Notes under the pieces: model-generated
Seen by the model: only the letters and a program-made list of their open reading frames with translations
What the model was told of the DNA's origin: nothing
The model's database searches: none
Origin: Gammaproteobacteria bacterium
GTDB taxonomy: Bacteria > Pseudomonadota > Gammaproteobacteria > Steroidobacterales > SZUA-146
Assembly (NCBI GenBank): GCA_013002925.1
Contig: JABDLQ010000100.1
Span: 1 to 10,597 of the forward strand
Direction: 5' to 3'
Length of the DNA: 10,597 nucleotides
In this document: positions 1 through 7,792 of the stretch, in pieces
Position numbering within the stretch: the stretch's first letter is position 1
Layout: the number at the start of each line of letters is the position of its first letter
Program-made: the position numbers and the translations under genes

Positions 1-2188
1 CCGCCAATCCTGTCGTTTGCAGCGTGCGATAATAGGCCTCTTTTAGCCCATACCCCTTATTCAACTGCATCTGCAGCTTGCTGTAAATATAGATGCCGTA
101 GTCGACACCGATGCCTACGCCAAGCGCGATAACCGGCAGCGTGGCAACTTTCACCCCAATGCCCAAAAATGCCATCAGCGCCTGCGCCAGCACAGAGGTC
201 AGGGCCAGTGGCAAAATGATGCATAACACGGCACGCCAGGAACGGAACGTCAACAGCACCAGGAAACTCACCACTGCGTAGACCAGGGCCAGCATCTGGT
301 ATTGCGCTTTGGAAATCACAATGTTGGTCGCCGCTTCAACCCCGGAGTTGCCGGCTGCCAATTCGAATCTGACCTGCTCGTTGTTGTATGTGGCGGCAAA
401 CTCTTCGGCGGCCGCGACCACGTTGCTGAGGGTTTCAGCTTTGTGATCATTTAAAAACACCAGAACCGGAACCATGCTGCAGTCCGTATTGAGCAACATG
501 CTGGGCACTCTAGACAGCGAATTATTCAACACGTACTGATTGCGACTCAGCGTATGCCATTTTGGATTACCCTCGTTCATGGCCATGATCACGAGTTTTG
601 AAAAATCCACCAGGGAAGCAACCGACTGCACCCCATCGACGTCGCTCATAACTTCCTGAAAGCGATCAATGGTGCTGAGTGTCGCATATTCGGTACATGT
701 CCCGGCAGGTGTCTGAGCCATGACCACAAACACATCGGTGCCCGTAGAATAATTGGCCGTCAGGAACGCGCTGTCACGGTTATAGCGTGAGTCAGCACGC
801 AACTCCGGAGCCCCGGCATCCAGATCGCCGATCTTGAGATTACTGCCAAAAACCAGGCCGATGCCAAACAGCACCGCGGCGCCGACAATCAGACCCTTTG
901 CGCGTTTTGGTTCGGTAAAACGAGCAAAAAATGGCCAGATCCTGGAAGGTTTAGCGCGCTGGGTGTCCAGAAATTTCATACACCGATCGGACAGACCGGT
1001 GTATGAAAGAATAATTGGCAGCATCACGAGGTTTGTTAAGATCAGTACCGCCACGCCGATGCTGGCAGTCAGAGCAAGCTCTTGAATAACCGGAATCTCG
1101 ATGACCATTAACGTCATGAAGCCGATGCCATCGCTGATCAGCGCTACCATCCCCGGAGTAAACAACGCACGAAACGTGTTACGCGCCGCATGCTCTGCGG
1201 GCGCACCAAAATAATAGCGCAGCCCGACGTTATTGATGATCTGGATGGAATGGCTCATGCCGATTGCAAACACCAGGAACGGCACCAGCATCGAATACGG
1301 GTCGAGCCCAAAACCCAATGCTCTCAGCAGACCCAATTGCCAGATCACGGCAATGGTGGAGCACACCAGCGGTACCAACGTTGCAAAGATACAGCGCGAG
1401 TAATAGGCCAGCATGACCAGAGTAATCAAAAAGGCAATGCCAAAAAACATCCCGACCAGCTGCGCGCCATCAATCAAATCACCGACAATCTTCGCGAACC
1501 CGGTGATGTGAATCTTGATCGTGTCGCTTTGGTACTTGTCACGGATCAGTGTTTCCAGATCTCCCGACAGCCGATGGTAATCAAGCTTTTCGCCGGTCTC
1601 AGGATTCACCGAAGTCAGCGGTGCCAGCACCGCTGCTGACCGGTAATTATTGGCGACCAGTCGGCCAACCTGACCAGATCGTTCAATATTGGCTCGTAAT
1701 TGCGCCAGTGTTTCCGGTGACCCGTCATAGCTTTGCGGGATTACTGCCCCGCCGCGAAACCCCTCCTCGGTGACTTCGCTCCAGCGCACATTAGGTGTCC
1801 AGATAGATTGCAGACCGGCGCGGTCGACGCCTGTCACATAAAACACCTCGTCGGTAACCTGCTTGAGCGTTTCCTGAAATTCTTTTGTAAAAATATCGCC
1901 TTCAGTCGTTTCTACCACCACCCGCACTGAATTCCCAAGCGCTGCGAGGTCAGCACGGTTTTCGAGGTAATTTTCGATGTACGGATGTGACGTCGGGATC
2001 ATTTTTTCAAAGCTGGCATCCGGACGCAGCTGACTCGCCTGCCATGCCAGTATTACGGTCACGATCAGCAGTATCGCCAGGACCACAGGCCGATTGCCAA
2101 ACAACAGGCGCTCGGCGATGCGTTCAACATGTCCTGCGCGATGTTCGGCAGCGTTGGATCCGGGTTTGGAGTCAGGTGTTTGCGTCAT
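1..2188 (-). CDS. RND/MMPL-family transporter, hydrophobe/amphiphile exporter-like (3' end outside window)
   Basis: An inner-membrane RND-superfamily transporter expected to move a hydrophobic or amphipathic substrate using the proton gradient. The 729 visible residues show the duplicated RND plan: TM1 (about 33-51), a large periplasmic loop (52-236), TM2-6 (about 243-395), TM7 (about 431-449), a second periplasmic loop (450-626) and TM8-10 (about 628-700). TM10 carries the motif GIGVDYGIYIY, with Asp696-Tyr697 as the likely proton-relay pair. The equivalent TM4 stretch is FAIGMSHSIQIINN, with Ser-His in place of Asp-Tyr. Members of this group are usually somewhat under or around 800 residues, so TM11-12 probably lie outside the window. 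The ATG at 2188 starts 3 nt after the YCF48-like gene stops, so translation is probably coupled; the ribosome site is weak (a G-rich stretch upstream). The family call is strong; the substrate is unknown. No membrane-fusion protein or TolC gene is nearby. Confidence 0.93.
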   Translation of the reverse strand, partial: MTQTPDSKPGSNAAEHRAGHVERIAERLLFGNRPVVLAILLIVTVILAWQASQLRPDASFEKMIPTSHPYIENYLENRADLAALGNSVRVVVETTEGDIFTKEFQETLKQVTDEVFYVTGVDRAGLQSIWTPNVRWSEVTEEGFRGGAVIPQSYDGSPETLAQLRANIERSGQVGRLVANNYRSAAVLAPLTSVNPETGEKLDYHRLSGDLETLIRDKYQSDTIKIHITGFAKIVGDLIDGAQLVGMFFGIAFLITLVMLAYYSRCIFATLVPLVCSTIAVIWQLGLLRALGFGLDPYSMLVPFLVFAIGMSHSIQIINNVGLRYYFGAPAEHAARNTFRALFTPGMVALISDGIGFMTLMVIEIPVIQELALTASIGVAVLILTNLVMLPIILSYTGLSDRCMKFLDTQRAKPSRIWPFFARFTEPKRAKGLIVGAAVLFGIGLVFGSNLKIGDLDAGAPELRADSRYNRDSAFLTANYSTGTDVFVVMAQTPAGTCTEYATLSTIDRFQEVMSDVDGVQSVASLVDFSKLVIMAMNEGNPKWHTLSRNQYVLNNSLSRVPSMLLNTDCSMVPVLVFLNDHKAETLSNVVAAAEEFAATYNNEQVRFELAAGNSGVEAATNIVISKAQYQMLALVYAVVSFLVLLTFRSWRAVLCIILPLALTSVLAQALMAFLGIGVKVATLPVIALGVGIGVDYGIYIYSKLQMQLNKGYGLKEAYYRTLQTTGLA

Positions 2189-2191
2189 CTT

Positions 2192-3415
2192 TTAATCGCC
2201 CCCGGTATCGCGATCTACGGCTTCGATGCCGCCCAGACCAGTTATGATCAAATCCCCGTTGCGCCTGGCGCTGATACTGCTGACAGTGTCAAGATAATCG
2301 GTCGCCAGTTCGCTGAAACTCTGCCCGAAGTCGGAACTAACGAGGATCGTACCACTGGCGCCACCAAGCAATAGTTGACCATCTTCCAGCACGGTGCCCC
2401 CCATGAGCGTCGCCTGGGCAGGAGAATCCGCCGCTTGCCAGGTTTCACCTTCATCGGATGATCGGTAAATTCGGCCGCGCAGCCCAAAGATCACAACGCT
2501 GCCATCGGGAGGGGTCAGGACCCCGAAAAAAGAGCCTTGATACGGAGAGTCAAGCGCCTGCCACTGTTCGCCGCCATCCACAGATCGAAACAGCTTGCCA
2601 GCTTCGCCGACCGCAAACAGCGCCCCGGAAACCGACTTGCCAATTCCGTAGATATGGAAACCGTCCGGGTTTTTCAACCGCCCGGATAACAGCGACCAGT
2701 TCTTGCCGGCATCACGGGTATGCAGCACCACGCCATAGGCGCCGGTTGCAAACCCCTCGGACGGGCTGAAAAAAATAACCGAAAGCAGCGGCGTGTTAAT
2801 GCCCTCGTCTCCGAGTGTCTCCAGGTCTTCCAGTGCAAACTCGGCATCTTCGAGCGCATACTGCATTTCTTCTTGTGCGTCCGCGTCATCCAATGCGTCA
2901 AGCTGTTGCTGTAAACGCTCGATTTTGGCAGCTGCTGCCTGTTTCTGCATGTCTGCAATCGCCTTTCCGTCAAGCTGGATATTCCAGCTTGCACCGCGAT
3001 CCTCACTGTGCAGAACGATACCTTCATGACCAACCGCCCAACCTGCGCTTGCAGAGGCAAACGCGACTGACGTGAGCATGACAGAGACGGGCACCTGGGC
3101 GTGCACCCAGGTTGACCCATCGTCATCAGAGTAGATGATGTGACCCTGCTCACCGATAGCAACCAGGCGGTCACCCGCCCGCGCAACATCATTGATAATG
3201 CTGCGCGGGGCTCTCGGAGAGGGTAATGCCGGTGCAAACGCCAGCGACTGGCTGTGCGTTGCTTCCGCACCAGAGGACTCCTGCCCTCCCTTTTCCGAGT
3301 CCGTCAAATCCTGGGCCACGGCGGCAGATGCCATGATCCATGCGCACCAGACGCAGGTTAGAAAAGTCTTCCGCAGGACCGGTTTATTCCAGCAATCAAC
3401 CTCTGCCAGCTGCAT
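2192..3415 (-). CDS. Secreted YCF48-like beta-propeller protein with coiled-coil insert
   Basis: A predicted exported 407-residue protein of the YCF48/BNR (photosystem II assembly factor-like) group, probably a periplasmic scaffold for the neighbouring RND pump. Residues 1-34 form a signal peptide ending ASAAVA before QDL. Six Asp-box-like motifs mark propeller blades at about 96-103 (SDDDGSTW), 137-144 (SEDRGASW), 233-240 (TRDAGKNW), 278-285 (SVDGGEQW), 319-326 (SSDEGETW) and 360-367 (SSDFGQSF). Between the second and third boxes lies an Ala/Gln/Glu-rich helical insert (about 152-200) with coiled-coil character. The frame is open further upstream, but that part overlaps the DUF1329 gene. The ATG at 3415 lies 4 nt past the DUF1329 stop and directly precedes a signal peptide, so I chose it; an adjacent in-frame GTG at 3418 is possible. 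Plant YCF48 acts in photosystem II assembly, but nothing here suggests photosynthesis, so that name gives only the fold. Confidence 0.88.
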   Translation of the reverse strand: MQLAEVDCWNKPVLRKTFLTCVWCAWIMASAAVAQDLTDSEKGGQESSGAEATHSQSLAFAPALPSPRAPRSIINDVARAGDRLVAIGEQGHIIYSDDDGSTWVHAQVPVSVMLTSVAFASASAGWAVGHEGIVLHSEDRGASWNIQLDGKAIADMQKQAAAAKIERLQQQLDALDDADAQEEMQYALEDAEFALEDLETLGDEGINTPLLSVIFFSPSEGFATGAYGVVLHTRDAGKNWSLLSGRLKNPDGFHIYGIGKSVSGALFAVGEAGKLFRSVDGGEQWQALDSPYQGSFFGVLTPPDGSVVIFGLRGRIYRSSDEGETWQAADSPAQATLMGGTVLEDGQLLLGGASGTILVSSDFGQSFSELATDYLDTVSSISARRNGDLIITGLGGIEAVDRDTGGD

Positions 3416-3419
3416 CACA

Positions 3420-4778
3420 TTACTTACGGCCGGAACGACGTAGCGCTGCCGGCGTGTATTCACGTTCAGTCGCCGGATAGTTCCATTCGTAGCTGTAGCC
3501 CGGAAGTTCATTGTCCAGACCGTTTGTCAGCAGCCGACCTGAAATCAGGTCATGCGTTGAATTCATCTGGGACCATGGCACCTTGACGTGATAGTGCGTC
3601 ATCGCGTGTGCCTCCTTGACACGCCACAACTCGCCGCGACCATCGTACTGGTCCGCAACAGCGATCTGCCATTGATCTTCGTCAACGTAGAAAACACGCT
3701 TACCGTATATGTGCCGTTCACCCGGTTTCAGCGTAGCTTCCACGACCCATACCCGATGCAATTCATAGCGCAGATAGTCCGGGTTGATATGTCCAGGCAT
3801 GATGATATCCGAATACTTGAGCTTCTTATCTCCAATCCTGTATGAGTTATACGGGATGTACAGCTCCTGTTTACCAATCAGTTTCCAGTCATAGCGATCC
3901 GGTGCGCCGTTAAACAAGTCCAGATCATCGGCGGTACGTAATCCATCCGACGCAGTCCCAGGACCGTCGTAAGCGACATCCGGTGCCCGCCGTACACGCC
4001 GTTGACCGGCATTGTATATCCATGCCGCACGCGGCTCTGCTACCTGGTCGATATTCTCATGCACAAGCAACACATCACCTTCGAGCCGCGCTGGAGCTTT
4101 AATTGTTTGCTTGTAGAAAAACAGGCGGTTCGGCGGTGCGCCCTCGAGCACCCGACCCCATGTGATCTGGTCTTCGAACACGACCGGACTAAACGCGCCG
4201 TTGGTTTGCACAGGGATCTGCGTGTAAATGCGTTTCAGACTGCCGCCGCGATAGCGCAGAATGTGGTTCCAGACCACCTCCAAACCGCTTTTGGGAATCG
4301 GAAACGGGAAATCAGACTGAATGTTCTTCAGTCCATTGCCACCACCTACCATTTCGGCAGTTACCGCGCCCGCTTTCACTTCTTTATACACTGACTCAGG
4401 GTAAGCCGCCGTACGTCGGGTTTTAAACACAGGCATCTTTGCTGTGTCCGGATAACGTTTTAAGACAGCAATCTGTCCGGGTGACAGCTTGTCGGCATAT
4501 TCCTTGAAATTTTTGGCGGTGATGGTGAACAGGGGCTGATCATCCGGGAATGGATCAATCAGCGGCTCACCGGCCTTGTAACCGGCAGGCGGTTCTTTCA
4601 TACCCCCGGTCCACTCGGGGATCGTACCGTCTTCATTACCGGCTTTCTCGGCACCCATGGGTGTGAGCTTGTCACCACCCAGCGCTGCTGCTTCTTCAGC
4701 AGAAATGGCCGCGCTGACGTTCGTGCATATCAGGCACACGACCAGAAAACTAATTGCGGCTGTCAAAAATCGTTGCAT
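3420..4778 (-). CDS. DUF1329 periplasmic protein (LolA/LolB-like superfamily)
   Basis: A secreted 452-residue protein of the DUF1329 family, usually encoded beside DUF1302 and RND genes. The signal peptide ends near residue 23 (TNVSA). Recognisable family blocks are LTPMGAEKAGNEDGTIPEW (38-56), the stretch ending in WNHILRYRG (170-178), PRAAWIYNAGQRRVRRAP (249-266), FNGAPDRYDWKL (289-300), IPYNSYR (308-314) and RYELHRVWVVEATLKPGERH (337-356), so the protein looks complete. From memory, DUF1329 is grouped with LolA/LolB-type lipoprotein carriers, which bind acyl chains in a half-barrel. By inference this protein could shuttle a lipid-like substrate between the inner-membrane pump and the outer-membrane barrel. 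The start is supported by a good ribosome site (AGGA at 4788-4785, 6 nt spacing). It lies 23 nt after DUF1302 and 4 nt before the YCF48-like gene. The family call is strong; the carrier role is inference. Confidence 0.92.
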   Translation of the reverse strand: MQRFLTAAISFLVVCLICTNVSAAISAEEAAALGGDKLTPMGAEKAGNEDGTIPEWTGGMKEPPAGYKAGEPLIDPFPDDQPLFTITAKNFKEYADKLSPGQIAVLKRYPDTAKMPVFKTRRTAAYPESVYKEVKAGAVTAEMVGGGNGLKNIQSDFPFPIPKSGLEVVWNHILRYRGGSLKRIYTQIPVQTNGAFSPVVFEDQITWGRVLEGAPPNRLFFYKQTIKAPARLEGDVLLVHENIDQVAEPRAAWIYNAGQRRVRRAPDVAYDGPGTASDGLRTADDLDLFNGAPDRYDWKLIGKQELYIPYNSYRIGDKKLKYSDIIMPGHINPDYLRYELHRVWVVEATLKPGERHIYGKRVFYVDEDQWQIAVADQYDGRGELWRVKEAHAMTHYHVKVPWSQMNSTHDLISGRLLTNGLDNELPGYSYEWNYPATEREYTPAALRRSGRK

Positions 4779-4801
4779 GTTTCTTCCTCGTTAATTCAAT
4801 C

Positions 4802-6700
4802 TTAAAACGTGACATCAAAACTCAATGACACAAAATCGCGGTCGGTTTGGGTATTCCATTCACCGCCACTCAGCACTGTATATGAAAAGCTTGCGGAGTA
4901 TTTGTTCAGATATTCTCCTTTTAGCCCAACACTCAACGCCTTACGGCCTTCCAGAAAGTTGGGATTCGGTGAATTGCCGTCCACATCATGTGCCCACGCC
5001 AGGTTGGGGGTCAGATTTATCCCGGCAAACGCATCATTATAAGTGAGTCCTCCTCGTATGCGGTATCCCCACGACGTATCCGTCACGAAACCATCCACCT
5101 TGCAGCTGGACGGATTAATATTGGCCGCTCCAATAATAACCGTGGCCGGAAACCCTGCGGGGGTTCGGTAGCCACCTTCGCAGGTGAGAAAATCCCCCGG
5201 TATCGGAATACCGAGCTGAGTCACCGGAATCGGATCAAAAGCATTGCCCCAGTTCGAAGACCGGCCATAACGCAAGTCGGACTGCGACGCCAGGGATCCC
5301 ACAAAATTGGCGCCTACTTCAGCCGCCACCGACAATCGACTGGCACCCATCACCCGGTCGAAAAACTTGATCACCGTAAGCTGAGCCTGGGTCACGGGCA
5401 ACCGATCAAATCCGTTTACCAATGCGCCGGGCGCTGCTGCCTGAGCGCGTACTGTCAACGGACTGTAGGGTGCCCCGCCTACGGCTGCCGCCAGCAGATC
5501 ATTGGTGTTCAGCTGGACCGGCTCTTCCGGCCTGTAGCTGATTTCACCGGACACTGCATAACCAGCGACATTGGTAGCAAAGGTGGCCCCGTAGATCTTG
5601 ATGTCTTCCGGAAACTCTACGGTGTAGGTAGGATTGCCACCCAGCGGGTTGCCGGGAATGAAAAGTGTTCCGCCGGGATTGGACGAAACGTTGCCGCTAA
5701 ACAAAGGAAAACGACTGTGTATATTAATGAAATAGGCACCAAATTCGGTGCCGTTCAGATTTTCCGCAAAGTAGCGCATGGCAATCCCGAATTGACCATT
5801 ATCGTCCGGATCCAAATCGGGGTTGCGAGAGATTGAGAATACCCCCAACGCGGCCCTGTCGGGTACAAGAGTGGTTATAACCACGCCGTCACAGCCCCCC
5901 GCAGCGACGTCTACGCTGGAAAAATAAGTGCCGCATCCGTCTACCACAGTTTTTTCCCAGTTTAGCTGATAGAACGCTTCCAGGCTCAGGTTATCCGTAA
6001 GACCGGCTGACATTGAGAACATATTCAGCGGCAGCAAGCCTTCCTTGATTTCTGCACCCGGGCGCCGAAATGCCGAAACATCTACCGGGTTTATCGAATT
6101 CACTCCGTTTTGTATAAATGTGCTTTCGCCCCAGCTCAGCACCTGTCTACCGAAACGCAGGTCCAGCGGGATGTTATCACCTAGAAAAAAACTCGCATAA
6201 AAATAGGCATCCAGAAGTTCCAGCCCACTCGCTTTGGCAAAATCATCGAAACCCGAATCATCAAGTCTCTCGTTTGGCCGATATCTGTTCAGCAAATTCC
6301 CATGAGCACGACGGCCTTCTTCCAACTCTTCGTCGTACCAGTATTTGAAGCGCACAAAGGCGCCCATATTTTCGCCGCTGATCTGCAAATCATGGCTGCC
6401 CTTGACAATGAGCGAGTAAATTTCACCCTGATCAAAATTGAGGTTGCCATCATCGGCGGTGCTTGACGATGCCGATCCCGCCACATTAGGCATCCCCGTT
6501 GCATTTGCCGAGGTTACCAGTCGCGAATCACGGTTTTCAACTCGCCAACTCGAGCCCACGGAAAGCTGTGAGCTAAACGTCACATCTGCACCGCCCAGTT
6601 TGAATTCTGCGCCTGTTACACCTGGTGCAGCAAAAAATGCAGCAAAAAGGAATGCTGCACTCACCGCCAGATAGCCGCCGAAGTAAGTCTTGTTTGTCAT
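4802..6700 (-). CDS. DUF1302 outer-membrane beta-barrel protein
   Basis: A predicted outer-membrane barrel of 632 residues and the first gene of the leftward operon. A signal peptide (residues 1-31, ending GVTGA before EFKL) precedes alternating amphipathic strands. The protein ends FDVTF, with the C-terminal aromatic typical of barrels folded by the BAM machinery. Family-typical blocks are RFGRQVLSWGESTFIQNGVN (182-201) and INPVDVSAFRRPGAEIKEG (203-221). The mature protein has exactly four cysteines in two local pairs (256/270 and 507/533), which probably form disulfides in loops. DUF1302 proteins are usually annotated as porin-like and co-occur with DUF1329; their substrates are generally unknown. 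A Shine-Dalgarno-like GGGGA (6710-6706) lies 5 nt before the ATG. Its place with an RND pump that lacks a TolC-type partner suggests that it is the outer-membrane exit or entry point; this is inference. Confidence 0.92.
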   Translation of the reverse strand: MTNKTYFGGYLAVSAAFLFAAFFAAPGVTGAEFKLGGADVTFSSQLSVGSSWRVENRDSRLVTSANATGMPNVAGSASSSTADDGNLNFDQGEIYSLIVKGSHDLQISGENMGAFVRFKYWYDEELEEGRRAHGNLLNRYRPNERLDDSGFDDFAKASGLELLDAYFYASFFLGDNIPLDLRFGRQVLSWGESTFIQNGVNSINPVDVSAFRRPGAEIKEGLLPLNMFSMSAGLTDNLSLEAFYQLNWEKTVVDGCGTYFSSVDVAAGGCDGVVITTLVPDRAALGVFSISRNPDLDPDDNGQFGIAMRYFAENLNGTEFGAYFINIHSRFPLFSGNVSSNPGGTLFIPGNPLGGNPTYTVEFPEDIKIYGATFATNVAGYAVSGEISYRPEEPVQLNTNDLLAAAVGGAPYSPLTVRAQAAAPGALVNGFDRLPVTQAQLTVIKFFDRVMGASRLSVAAEVGANFVGSLASQSDLRYGRSSNWGNAFDPIPVTQLGIPIPGDFLTCEGGYRTPAGFPATVIIGAANINPSSCKVDGFVTDTSWGYRIRGGLTYNDAFAGINLTPNLAWAHDVDGNSPNPNFLEGRKALSVGLKGEYLNKYSASFSYTVLSGGEWNTQTDRDFVSLSFDVTF

Positions 6701-6927
6701 TTAAGTCCCCAAAAACTTTGTTGCAGGAGAAAACCGATATGTTGCCACGCATGACCTCCCATTGATACACTCTCGCCCACCCCGTCGCCAGTGGATAGCG
6801 CAGATTACACTAGCTTATCAACGGAAAACACGTATAGCCAACCTACGATACATTACGGTCCAATAGAACCCGCCGGGTTTGGTCTTCAATGACCGGGAAG
6901 GCGGACTCAATCACACAGGAGAGGACG
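6701..6927. promoter_or_regulatory. Divergent intergenic region between the RND operon and the H1-like gene
   Basis: This 227-bp stretch must hold the leftward promoter for the DUF1302-RND operon and the rightward promoter for the H1-like gene, because the two are transcribed away from each other. On the minus strand a TTGATA (about 6823-6818) resembles a -35 box but lacks a good -10 box at normal spacing. On the plus strand TATAGC (about 6833-6838) is only a weak -10 candidate. I see no clear operator palindrome. The promoter assignment rests on gene orientation, not on a convincing motif. Confidence 0.5.
6917..6924 (+). promoter_or_regulatory. Ribosome binding site deciding the start of the H1-like gene
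   Basis: AGGAGAGG lies just upstream of the ATG at 6928, with AGGAG spaced 6 nt from it. The same frame is open back to an ATG at 6889, but that codon has no comparable site, so 6928 is preferred and the protein loses 13 N-terminal residues. Confidence 0.8.
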
Positions 6928-7509
6928 ATGACTAAAGAGCTGACAGCCAGTGAAAAGGCAGTTGCAGACGCGCGTAAGATGTTTCTCAAAAAAGCGAAGC
7001 AAACTACCGACAAGTTAACCAGGGAGCGCAAGCGCATGATGCGCGATATTTCACGCCTTTCCAAAAGAGCCAAGCGCAGCCGTGAACAGATGCAAAAAAA
7101 GGCACAAAGACTGGCAAAAACCACCTCGAAAAAAGTGGAAAAAGAACTCAAAGCCCAAATGGATAAGCTCGATAAAACCATCAAATCTGCCCGCGCTGAC
7201 GCCAGTGAACTGCGCAACGACCTGAACGTGGTGCGAGAGGACCTCAAGAGCGCCAGAAATCACCTGGCCCACGCTTTGCACATTGACAAAGCGATGAAGC
7301 AGGTTGAGAAAAAAATGCAGTCATTGTTGAAGCCCAAAAAGAAAGTAGCGCGCAAGAAGAAAGCAACAAAGAAAACGGCTGCCAAAAAGAAAACCACCAG
7401 GAAAAAAACCGCAGCAAAGAAAAAAACCACAAAGAAGAAAGCTACGAAAAAGAAGACCGCCAGAAAAACCACCCGGCGTAAAGCTGCAGGCAAGAAGAAA
7501 GCCGCCTGA
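6928..7509 (+). CDS. Lysine-rich AlgP/histone H1-like DNA-binding protein
   Basis: A 193-residue, very basic protein in two parts. Residues 1-134 are rich in Lys, Arg, Glu, Ala and Gln and should form long, partly coiled-coil helices; no signal peptide or membrane segment is visible. Residues 135-193 form a low-complexity tail in which 33 of 59 residues are Lys or Arg (28 Lys, 5 Arg), spaced by Ala and Thr, as in eukaryotic H1 tails and bacterial AlgP, PhaF and Hc2-like proteins. AlgP of Pseudomonas has the same helical head plus basic repeat tail and was linked to alginate gene control; PhaF-type proteins also bind storage granules. No clear phasin domain is visible here. The likely role is nonspecific DNA binding and nucleoid organisation, possibly through the tail alone. 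The tail is built of tandem repeats and may vary in length between strains. Neighbouring genes give no functional clue. Confidence 0.82.
   Translation: MTKELTASEKAVADARKMFLKKAKQTTDKLTRERKRMMRDISRLSKRAKRSREQMQKKAQRLAKTTSKKVEKELKAQMDKLDKTIKSARADASELRNDLNVVREDLKSARNHLAHALHIDKAMKQVEKKMQSLLKPKKKVARKKKATKKTAAKKKTTRKKTAAKKKTTKKKATKKKTARKTTRRKAAGKKKAA
7375..7440 (+). repeat. Two tandem 33-nt repeats within the H1-like tail
   Basis: Residues 150-160 (TAAKKKTTRKK) and 161-171 (TAAKKKTTKKK) of the H1-like protein are adjacent copies differing at one residue. A third, degraded copy (ATKKKTARKTT) follows. At the DNA level the copies differ by synonymous changes in several places, so the repeat is better conserved as protein than as DNA. 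The surrounding coding strand is strongly purine-rich, which favours slippage. Confidence 0.7.
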
Positions 7510-7792
7510 TTGATCGGGACACACGGACCATGACGCAGGGGCGCAGTTTTCCGGTGCCGCTGCGTTTTGGTCTGATTCAGGGAGTGTATCCTTACATACC
7601 TGTAGCTGTAATGGTCGGGGCTTCACCAGGCGCCTACCGTCAGGTCGGCTTGCGCCCTCCCAAAGACCGCCTTCGCTCAATACGAACACCACCAGAGTTC
7701 TCACTCCGGAACCATCATCAGATGGCCCTCGTCCACAACCTGTCATCAATGGCTCTGTGCCCGACACGTTTAAAGAGGATCCCGCAACGACA
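7510..7792. other. Intergenic gap with no convincing gene; weak terminator-like hairpin
   Basis: This 283-bp stretch separates the H1-like gene from the FAD oxidoreductase gene. An open frame from 7530 to 7796 gives a Pro/Arg-rich product with no recognisable domain and no good ribosome site, so I do not call it. A weak hairpin, CGCAG (7542-7546) pairing with CTGCG (7560-7564) and followed by TTTT, could end transcription of the H1-like gene, but its loop is 13 nt long. No clear promoter for the downstream gene was found. The only Shine-Dalgarno-like run is AGAGGA at 7774-7779. Confidence 0.5.

Noticed and set aside
3416..3511. N-terminal extension of the YCF48-like frame
   Set aside because: It overlaps the end of the DUF1329 gene in another frame and would bury the signal peptide. 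The start at 3415 fits operon spacing and export.
4988..5836. 282-codon rightward open frame inside the DUF1302 gene
   Set aside because: It lies wholly antisense to a strongly supported DUF1302 gene, has no recognisable domain and no convincing ribosome site. It looks like a codon-bias shadow.
7336..7507. Purine-rich repetitive stretch considered as a non-coding repeat
   Set aside because: It is in frame with a good start and encodes a coherent Lys/Ala/Thr tail, with synonymous variation between repeat copies, so it is protein-coding.
7321..7767. 148-codon leftward open frame antisense to the H1-like tail
   Set aside because: Its Phe/Leu-rich C-terminal half is simply the complement of the lysine-rich repeat, and the rest has no recognisable features.
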